Shown here: in pieces, positions 1-8,740 of the stretch
Layout of the letters: each line of letters begins with the position of its first letter
Position numbering within the stretch: position 1 is the first letter of the stretch
Assembly (NCBI GenBank): GCA_964036275.1
Contig: OZ038437.1
Location: 16,958,090-17,022,089 of the forward strand
Length of the DNA: 64,000 bases
Source of the DNA: Litoditis marina
Taxonomy: Eukaryota > Nematoda > Chromadorea > Rhabditida > Rhabditidae
Direction: 5' to 3'
Made by a program: the position numbers and the translations under genes
Notes under the pieces: model-generated
Database searches by the model: none
The model's input: only the letters and a program-made list of their open reading frames with translations
What the model was told of the DNA's origin: nothing

Positions 1-548
1 TCCAAATTCGATTGAAATAGCTTCTAACCGTATGTGAGCTGAATATTCAACTCTTTCAAATGTAATTTTCGAAAAGGTTGACATTTTGGCCCATGTTCAA
101 GTTTGCGACGCCATGGCGTCGCAAAAAATCACGTTTTTCCACGTGAAAAGTCGGATGACTCCAAATTCGATTGAAATAGCCTCTAATCGTATGTGAGCTG
201 AACATCCAACTCTTTCAAACGTAATTTTTGAAAAGGTTGACATTTTGGCCCATGTTCAAGTTTGCGACGCCATGGCGTCGCAAAAAATCACGTTTTTCCA
301 CGTGAAAAGTCGGATGACTCCAAATTCGATTGAAATAGCCTCTAATCGTATGTGAGCTGAATATTCAACTCTTTCAAATGTAATTTTCGAAAAGGTTGAC
401 ATTTTGGCCCATGTTCAAGTTTGCGACGCCATGGCGTCGCAAAAAATCACGTTTTTCCACGTGAAAAGTAGGATGACTCCAAATTCGATTGAAATAGCTT
501 CTAACCGTATGTGAGCTGAACATCCAACTCTTTCAAACGTAATTTTTG
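1..548. repeat. Mixed monomers left of the first higher-order unit
   Basis: About 3.5 monomers of T and C families. The window opens mid-monomer at TCCAAATTCG. Two units carry CCTCTAATCG in place of the usual CTTCTAATCG (180 and 341). The C-type monomer at 508-550 is followed directly by the 1583-bp unit. No gene or other element is seen. Confidence 0.9.
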
Positions 549-3500
549 AAAAGGTTGACATTTTGGCCCATGTTCAAGTTTGCGACGCCATGGCGTCGCA
601 AAAAATCACGTTTTTCCACGTGAAAAGTCGGATGACTCCAAATTCGATTGAAATAGCTTCTAATCGTTGTGAGCTGAACAATCAACTCTTTCAAACGTAA
701 TTTTCGAAAAGGTTGACATTTTGGCCCATGTTTGCGACGAGATGGCGTCGCAAAAAAATCACGTTTTTCCACGTGAAAAGTCGGATGACTCCAAATTCGA
801 TTGAAATAGCTTCTAATCGTATTTGAGCTGAATATTCAACTCTTTCAAATGTAATTTTCGAAGAGGTTGGCATTGTGGCCCATGTTCAAGTTTGCGACGC
901 CATGGCGTCGCAAAAAATCACGTTTTTCCACGTGAAAAGTCGGATGACTCCAAATTCGATTGAAATAGCTTCTAATCGTATGTGAGCTAAACATTCAACT
1001 CTTTCAAACGTAATTTTCGAAAAGGTTGACATTTCATCCCATGTTCAAATTTGCGACGCCATGGCGTCGCAAAAAATCACGTTTTTCCACGTGAAAAGTC
1101 GGATGACTCCAAATTCGATTGAAACAGCTTCCGATCGTATGTGAGCTGAACATTCAACTCTTTCAAATGTAATTTTCGAAAAGGTTGACATTTTGGCCCA
1201 TGTTCAAGTTTGCGACGCCATGGCGTCGCAAAAAATCACGTTTTTCCACGTGAAAAGTCGGATGGCTCCAAATTCGATTGAAATAGCTTCTAATCGTATG
1301 TGAGCTGGATATTCAACTCTTTCAAATGTAATTTTCGAAAAGGTTGACATTTTGGCCCATGTTCAAGTTTGCGACGCCATGGCGTCGCAAAAAATCACGT
1401 TTTTCCACGTGAAAAGTCGGATGACTCCAAATTCAAGTGAAATAGCTTCTAATCGTTGTGAGCTGAACAATCAACTCTTTCAAACGTAATTTTCGAAAAG
1501 GTTGACATTTTGGCCCATGTTCAAGTTTGCGACGCCATGGCGTCGCAAAAAATCACGTTTTTCCACGTGAAAAGTCGGATGGCTCCAAATTCGATTGAAA
1601 TAGCTTCTAATCGTATGTGAGCTGGATATTCAACTCTTTCAAATGTAATTTTCGAAAAGGTTGACATTTTGGCCCATGTTCAAGTTTGCGACGCCATGGC
1701 GTCGCAAAAAATCACGTTTTTCCACGTGAAAAGTCGGATGACTCCAAATTCGACTGAAATAGCTTCTAATCGTATGTGAGCTGAACATTCAACTCTTTCA
1801 AACGTAATTTTCGAAAAGGTTGACATTTTGGCCCATGTTCAAGTTTGCGACGCCATGGCGTCGCAAAAAATCACGTTTTTCCACGTGAAAAGGCGGATGA
1901 CTCCAAATTCGATTGAAATAGCTTCTAATCGTATGTGAGCTGAGCATTCAACTCTTTCAAACGTAATTTTCGAAAAGGTTGACATTTTGGCCCATGTTCA
2001 AGTTTGCGACGCCATGGCGTCGCAAAAAATCACGTTTTTCCACGTGAAAAGTAGGATGACTCCAAATTCGATTGAAATAGCTTCTAACCGTATGTGAGCT
2101 GAATATTCAACTCTTTCAAATGTAATTTTCGAAAAGGTTGACATTTTGGCCCATGTTCAAGTTTGCGACGCCATGGCGTCGCAAAAAATCACGTTTTTCC
2201 ACGTGAAAAGTCGGATGACTCCAAATTCGATTGAAATAGCTTCTAATCGTTGTGAGCTGAACAATCAACTCTTTCAAACGTAATTTTCGAAAAGGTTGAC
2301 ATTTTGGCCCATGTTTGCGACGAGATGGCGTCGCAAAAAAATCACGTTTTTCCACGTGAAAAGTCGGATGACTCCAAATTCGATTGAAATAGCTTCTAAT
2401 CGTATTTGAGCTGAATATTCAACTCTTTCAAATGTAATTTTCGAAGAGGTTGGCATTGTGGCCCATGTTCAAGTTTGCGACGCCATGGCGTCGCAAAAAA
2501 TCACGTTTTTCCACGTGAAAAGTCGGATGACTCCAAATTCGATTGAAATAGCTTCTAATCGTATGTGAGCTAAACATTCAACTCTTTCAAACGTAATTTT
2601 CGAAAAGGTTGACATTTCATCCCATGTTCAAATTTGCGACGCCATGGCGTCGCAAAAAATCACGTTTTTCCACGTGAAAAGTCGGATGACTCCAAATTCG
2701 ATTGAAACAGCTTCCGATCGTATGTGAGCTGAACATTCAACTCTTTCAAATGTAATTTTCGAAAAGGTTGACATTTTGGCCCATGTTCAAGTTTGCGACG
2801 CCATGGCGTCGCAAAAAATCACGTTTTTCCACGTGAAAAGTCGGATGGCTCCAAATTCGATTGAAATAGCTTCTAATCGTATGTGAGCTGGATATTCAAC
2901 TCTTTCAAATGTAATTTTCGAAAAGGTTGACATTTTGGCCCATGTTCAAGTTTGCGACGCCATGGCGTCGCAAAAAATCACGTTTTTCCACGTGAAAAGT
3001 CGGATGACTCCAAATTCAAGTGAAATAGCTTCTAATCGTTGTGAGCTGAACAATCAACTCTTTCAAACGTAATTTTCGAAAAGGTTGACATTTTGGCCCA
3101 TGTTCAAGTTTGCGACGCCATGGCGTCGCAAAAAATCACGTTTTTCCACGTGAAAAGTCGGATGGCTCCAAATTCGATTGAAATAGCTTCTAATCGTATG
3201 TGAGCTGGATATTCAACTCTTTCAAATGTAATTTTCGAAAAGGTTGACATTTTGGCCCATGTTCAAGTTTGCGACGCCATGGCGTCGCAAAAAATCACGT
3301 TTTTCCACGTGAAAAGTCGGATGACTCCAAATTCGACTGAAATAGCTTCTAATCGTATGTGAGCTGAACATTCAACTCTTTCAAACGTAATTTTCGAAAA
3401 GGTTGACATTTTGGCCCATGTTCAAGTTTGCGACGCCATGGCGTCGCAAAAAATCACGTTTTTCCACGTGAAAAGGCGGATGACTCCAAATTCGATTGAA

Positions 3501-3833
3501 ATAGCTTCTAATCGTATGTGAGCTGAGCATTCAACTCTTTCAAACGTAATTTTCGAAAAGGTTGACATTTTGGCCCATGTTCAAGTTTGCGACGCCATGG
3601 CGTCGCAAAAAATCACGTTTTTCCACGTGAAAAGTAGGATGACTCCAAATTCGATTGAAATAGCTTCTAACCGTATGTGAGCTGAATATTCAACTCTTTC
3701 AAATGTAATTTTCGAAAAGGTTGACATTTTGGCCCATGTTCAAGTTTGCGACGCCATGGCGTCGCAAAAAATCACGTTTTTCCACGTGAAAAGTCGGATG
3801 ACTCCAAATTCGATTGAAATAGCTTCTAATCGT
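549..3833. repeat. 10-monomer higher-order repeat, 1583 bp, two tandem copies
   Basis: Copy 1 is about 549-2131 and copy 2 about 2132-3714, with homology running on to 3833. Shared markers at offset 1583 are the CATGTTTGCGACGAG 6-bp deletion (727 and 2310), GTATTTGAGC (829 and 2412), GAAGAGGTTGGCATTGTGG, CATTTCATCCC (1031 and 2614), GAAACAGCTTCCGATCG, two GGATGGCTCC G-type units, CGACTGAAATAG and the AAAAGGCGG unit. I found no difference between the copies in lines compared by eye, so the duplication looks recent. The unit is ten monomers minus 7 bp. Confidence 0.9.
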
Positions 3834-4538
3834 ATGTGAGCTGAACATTCAACTCTTTCAAATGTAATTTTCGAAAAGGTTGACATTTTGGCCCATGTTC
3901 AAGTTTGCGACGCCATGGCGTCGCAAAAAATCACGTTTTTCCACGTGAAAAGTCGGATGACTCCAAATTCGATTGAAATAGCTTCTAATCGTATGTGAGC
4001 TGAACATCCAACTCTTTCAAACGTAATTTTTGAAAAGGTTGACATTTTGGCCCATGTTCAAGTTTGCGACGCCATGGCGTCGCAAAAAATCACGTTTTTC
4101 CACGTGAAAAGTCGGATGACTCCAAATTCAAGTGAAATAGCTTCTAATCGTTGTGAGCTGAACAATCAACTCTTTCAAACGTAATTTTCGAAAAGGTTGA
4201 CATTTTGGCCCATGTTCAAGTTTGCACGAGATGGCGTCGCAAAAAAATCACGTTTTTCCACGTGAAAAGTCGGATGACTCCAAATTCGATTGAAATAGCT
4301 TCTAATCGTATGTGAGCTGAATATTCAACTCTTTCAAATGTAATTTTCGAAAAGGTTGACATTTTGGCCCATGTTCAAGTTTGCGACGCCATGGCGTCGC
4401 AAAAAATCACGTTTTTCCACGTGAAAAGTCGGATGGCTCCAAATTCGATTGAAATAGCTTCTAATCGTATGTGAGCTGGATATTCAACTCTTTCAAATGT
4501 AATTTTCGAAAAGGTTGACATTTTGGCCCATGTTCAAG

Positions 4539-4562
4539 TTTGCGACGCCATGGCGTCGCAAA
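4539..4562. repeat. 24-bp perfect palindrome of the monomer (representative)
   Basis: The left arm TTTGCGACGCCA is followed by its exact reverse complement with no spacer; the centre is the A/T step of CCATGG. The first complete copy in the window is at 102-125, and it recurs in nearly every monomer. Recurrent variants are CGAGATGG (10430, 12497, 20429) and CGACATGG (12658, 36168, 37440), which break the left arm near the centre. Rarer ones are GCGATGCC (9471, 10107), ATGGTGTCGC (7574), ATGGAGTCGC (42536, 48100) and GCGTTGC (43651, 49376, 51285, 52078). Protein binding or cruciform formation are possible roles, unproven. Confidence 0.95.
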
Positions 4563-4586
4563 AAATCACGTTTTTCCACGTGAAAA
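4560..4586. other. Phased A/T tracts next to the palindrome
   Basis: An A6 run (4560-4565), T5 run (4571-4575) and A4 run (4583-4586) have centres about 11 bp apart, close to one helical turn. Phased A-tracts are known to curve DNA; curvature here is inferred. Units with CGAGATGG nearly always carry seven A's instead of six, shifting the first tract by one base. Confidence 0.6.
4577..4582. other. CACGTG hexamer (E-box/G-box-like), one per monomer
   Basis: CACGTG lies 29 bp downstream of the palindrome centre, between a T5 and an A4 tract. It is kept in almost all monomers. Exceptions seen are CTACGTG at 38745, CACTTG near 62236 and AAACGTG at 37631. CACGTG is the core recognised by many bHLH and plant bZIP factors, but in a satellite this shows only a possible site, not a promoter. 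A second CACG starts 10 bp upstream and forms a 4-bp inverted repeat with the last four bases. Confidence 0.7.
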
Positions 4587-4661
4587 GTCGGATGACTCCA
4601 AATTCGATTGAAATAGCTTCTAATCGTATGTGAGCTGAACATTCAACTCTTTCAAACGTAA

Positions 4662-4671
4662 TTTTCGAAAA
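4662..4671. repeat. TTTTCGAAAA 10-bp palindrome (representative)
   Basis: This perfect palindrome lies 27 bp upstream of the next 24-bp palindrome. It is present in most monomers. In the C family and some N units a CpG transition turns it into TTTTTGAAAA (221-234, 4026-4035). In a few units it is TTTTCGAAGAGG (about 857, 2440, 4825, 5143), and in another set TTTTCAAAAAGG (33421, 35331, 42967, 47418, 48532, 49804). Confidence 0.9.
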
Positions 4672-5215
4672 GGTTGACATTTTGGCCCATGTTCAAGTTT
4701 GCGACGCCATGGCGTCGCAAAAAATCACGTTTTTCCACGTGAAAAGGCGGATGACTCCAAATTCGATTGAAATAGCTTCTAATCGTATGTGAGCTGAATA
4801 TTCAACTCTTTCGAATGTAATTTTCGAAGAGGTTGGCATTTTGGCCCATGTTCAAGTTTGCGACGCCATGGCGTCGCAAAAAAATCACGTTTTTCCACGT
4901 GAAAAGTCGGATGACTCCAAATTCGATTGAAATAGCTTCTAATCGTATGTGAGCTGAATATTCAACTCTTTCAAATGTAATTTTCGAAAAGGTTGACATT
5001 TTGGCCCATGTTCAAGTTTGCGACGCCATGGCGTCGCAAAAAATCACGTTTTTCCACGTGAAAAGTCGGATGACTCCAAATTCGATTGAAATAGCTTCTA
5101 ACCGTATGTGAGCTGAATATTCAACTCTTTCAAATGTAATTTTCGAAGAGGTTGGCATTGTGGCCCATGTTCAAGTTTGCGACGCCATGGCGTCGCAAAA
5201 AATCACGTTTTTCCA

Positions 5216-8200
5216 CGTGAAAAGTCGGATGACTCCAAATTCGATTGAAACAGCTTCCGATCGTATGTGAGCTGAACATTCAACTCTTTCAAATGTAATT
5301 TTCGAGAAGGTTGACATTTTGGCCCATGTTCAAGTTTGCGACGCCATGGCGTCGCAAAAAATCACGTTTTTCCACGTGAAAAGTCGGATGACTCCAAATT
5401 CGATTGAAATAGCTTCTAATCGTATGTGAGCTAAACATTCAACTTTTTCAAACGTAATTTTCGAAAAGGTTGACATTTTGGCCCATGTTCAAGTTTGCGA
5501 CGCCATGGCGTCGCAAAAAATCAGGTTTTTCCACGTGAAAAGTCGGATGACTCCAAATTCGATTGAAACAGCTTCCGATCGTATGTGAGCTGAACATTCA
5601 ACTCTTTCAAATGTAATTTTCGAAAAGGTTGACATTTCGGCCCATGTTCAAGTTTGCGACGCCATGGCGTCGCAAAAAATCACGTTTTTCCACGTGAAAA
5701 GTCGGATGACTCCAAATTCGATTGAAATAGCTTCTAATCGTATGTGAGCTAAACATTCAACTCTTTCAAACGTAATTTTCGAAAAGGTTGACATTTTGGC
5801 CCATGTTCAAGTTTGCGACGCCATGGCGTCGCAAAAAATCAGGTTTTTCCACGTGAAAAGTCGGATGACTCCAAATTCGATTGAAACAGCTTCCGATCGT
5901 ATGTGAGCTGAACATTCAACTCTTTCAAATGTAATTTTCGAAAAGGTTGACATTTTGGCCCATGTTCAAGTTTGCGACGCCATGGCGTCGCAAAAAATCA
6001 CGTTTTTCCACGTGAAAAGTCGGATGACTCCAAATTCGATTGAAATAGCTTCTAATCGTATGTGAGCTAAACATTCAACTTTTTCAAACGTAATTTTCGA
6101 AAAGGTTGACATTTTGGCCCATGTTCAAGTTTGCGACGCCATGGCGTCGCAAAAAATCAGGTTTTTCCACGTGAAAAGTCGGATGACTCCAAATTCGATT
6201 GAAACAGCTTCCGATCGTATGTGAGCTGAACATTCAACTCTTTCAAATGTAATTTTCGAAAAGGTTGACATTTCGGCCCATGTTCAAGTTTGCGACGCCA
6301 TGGCGTCGCAAAAAATCACGTTTTTCCACGTGAAAAGTCGGATGACTCCAAATTCGATTGAAATAGCTTCTAATCGTATGTGAGCTAAACATTCAACTCT
6401 TTCAAACGTAATTTTCGAAAAGGTTGACATTTTGGCCCATGTTCAAGTTTGCGACGCCATGGCGTCGCAAAAAATCAGGTTTTTCCACGTGAAAAGTCGG
6501 ATGACTCCAAATTCGATTGAAACAGCTTCCGATCGTATGTGAGCTGAACATTCAACTCTTTCAAATGTAATTTTCGAGAAGGTTGACATTTTGGCCCATG
6601 TTCAAGTTTGCGACGCCATGGCGTCGCAAAAAATCACGTTTTTCCACGTGAAAAGTCGGATGACTCCAAATTCGATTGAAATAGCTTCTAATCGTATGTG
6701 AGCTAAACATTCAACTTTTTCAAACGTAATTTTCGAAAAGGTTGACATTTTGGCCCATGTTCAAGTTTGCGACGCCATGGCGTCGCAAAAAATCAGGTTT
6801 TTCCACGTGAAAAGTCGGATGACTCCAAATTCGATTGAAACAGCTTCCGATCGTATGTGAGCTGAACATTCAACTCTTTCAAATGTAATTTTCGAAAAGG
6901 TTGACATTTCGGCCCATGTTCAAGTTTGCGACGCCATGGCGTCGCAAAAAATCACGTTTTTCCACGTGAAAAGTCGGATGACTCCAAATTCGATTGAAAT
7001 AGCTTCTAATCGTATGTGAGCTAAACATTCAACTCTTTCAAACGTAATTTTCGAAAAGGTTGACATTTTGGCCCATGTTCAAGTTTGCGACGCCATGGCG
7101 TCGCAAAAAATCAGGTTTTTCCACGTGAAAAGTCGGATGACTCCAAATTCGATTGAAACAGCTTCCGATCGTATGTGAGCTGAACATTCAACTCTTTCAA
7201 ATGTAATTTTCGAAAAGGTTGACATTTTGGCCCATGTTCAAGTTTGCGACGCCATGGCGTCGCAAAAAATCACGTTTTTCCACGTGAAAAGTCGGATGAC
7301 TCCAAATTCGATTGAAATAGCTTCTAATCGTATGTGAGCTAAACATTCAACTCTTTCAAACGTAATTTTCGAAAAGGTTGACATTTTGGCCCATGTTCAA
7401 GTTTGCGACGCCATGGCGTCGCAAAAAATCACGTTTTTCCACGTGAAAAGTCGGATGACTCCAAATTCGATTGAAACAGCTTCCGATCGTATGTGAGCTG
7501 AACATTCAACTCTTTCAAACGTAATTTTCGAAAAGGTTGACATTTTGGCCCATGTTCAAGTTTGCGACGCCATGGTGTCGCAAAAAATCAGGTTTTTCCA
7601 CGTGAAAAGTCGGATGACTCCAAATTCGATTGAAACAGCTTCCGATCGTATGTGAGCTGAACATTCAACTCTTTCAAATGTAATTTTCGAAAAGGTTGAC
7701 ATTTTGGCCCATGTTCAAGTTTGCGACGCCATGGCGTCGCAAAAAATCACGTTTTTCCACGTGAAAAGTCGGATGACTCCAAATTCGATTGAAATAGCTT
7801 CTAATCGTATGTGAGCTAAACATTCAACTCTTTCAAACGTAATTTTCGAAAAGGTTGACATTTTGGCCCATGTTCAAGTTTGCGACGCCATGGCGTCGCA
7901 AAAAATCACGTTTTTCCACGTGAAAAGTCGGATGACTCCAAATTCGATTGAAACAGCTTCCGATCGTATGTGAGCTGAACATTCAACTCTTTCAAATGTA
8001 ATTTTCGAAAAGGTTGACATTTTGGCCCATGTTCAAGTTTGCGACGCCATGGCGTCGCAAAAAATCACGTTTTTCCACGTGAAAAGTCGGATGACTCCAA
8101 ATTCGATTGAAATAGCTTCTAATCGTATGTGAGCTAAACATTCAACTCTTTCAAACGTAATTTTCGAAAAGGTTGACATTTTGGCCCATGTTCAAGTTTG

Positions 8201-8740
8201 CGACGCCATGGCGTCGCAAAAAATCAGGTTTTTCCACGTGAAAAGTCGGATGACTCCAAATTCGATTGAAACAGCTTCCGATCGTATGTGAGCTGAACAT
8301 TCAACTCTTTCAAATGTAATTTTCGAAAAGGTTGACATTTTGGCCCATGTTCAAGTTTGCGACGCCATGGCGTCGCAAAAAATCACGTTTTTCCACGTGA
8401 AAAGTCGGATGACTCCAAATTCGATTGAAATAGCTTCTAATCGTATGTGAGCTAAACATTCAACTCTTTCAAACGTAATTTTCGAAAAGGTTGGCATTGT
8501 GGCCCATGTTCAAATTTGCGACGCCATGGCGTCGCAAAAAATCACGTTTTTCCACGTGAAAAGTCGGATGACTCCAAATTCGATTGAAACAGCTTCCGAT
8601 CGTATGTGAGCTGAACATTCAACTCTTTCAAATGTAATTTTCGAAAAGGTTGACATTTTGGCCCATGTTCAAGTTTGCGACGCCATGGCGTCGCAAAAAA
8701 TCACGTTTTTCCACGTGAAAAGTCGGATGACTCCAAATTC
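5216..8740. repeat. K/B dimer array with 636-bp tetramer order
   Basis: Two families alternate. B has GAAACAGCTTCCGATCG and AATG; K has GAGCTAAACATTC and AACG, and is usually followed by ATCAGG in place of ATCACG. The basic period is 318 bp. A K unit with AACTTTTTC recurs at 5441, 6077 and 6713 (636 apart), and B units with TTTCGAGAAGG recur 1272 apart (5301, 6573). So dimers sit inside tetramers inside an octamer. Order decays after about 7300, where two B units are adjacent (7470, 7629), one with AACG, and the linkage to ATCAGG is lost in several units. Confidence 0.9.

Larger units (their letters stand above)
4548..4706 (+). repeat. Reference monomer (consensus-like, N family)
   Basis: A clean consensus-like unit, given as a coordinate reference. 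Starting at CCATGG it holds, in order: right arm of the 24-bp palindrome, A6 tract, CACG at 4567, T5 tract, CACGTG at 4577-4582, A4 tract, AGTC/GACT inverted repeat at 4586-4597, CGATT/AATCG inverted repeat at 4605-4626, TGAACATTCA at 4636-4645, TTTTCGAAAA at 4662-4671, TTGACAT/ATGTTCAA hairpin at 4674-4696, then the left arm of the next palindrome. It contains 33 C and 31 G, and 11 CpG steps. Its length is a multiple of three (3 x 53), so a reading frame is kept from copy to copy. Confidence 0.95.
3834..5215. repeat. Mixed monomers (N, C, Q, T, G)
   Basis: About nine monomers without clear higher-order order. A single-base deletion gives TTTGCACGAGATGG at 4221-4234. GAAGAGGTTGGCATT-type units appear at 4825 and 5143, and the AAAAGGCGG variant is at 4743. 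No gene is seen. Confidence 0.85.

Noticed and set aside
4539..4562. Rho-independent terminator at the palindrome plus A-run
   Set aside because: A G+C-rich dyad followed by A's (T's on the other strand) looks like a terminator, but it recurs hundreds of times in a gene-free array with no spacer for a loop. It is part of the satellite unit.
4600..4672. CENP-B box
   Set aside because: Candidates beginning TTCG (in AATTCGATTG and TTTTCGAAAA, both strands) do not have the required downstream A and CGGG positions.
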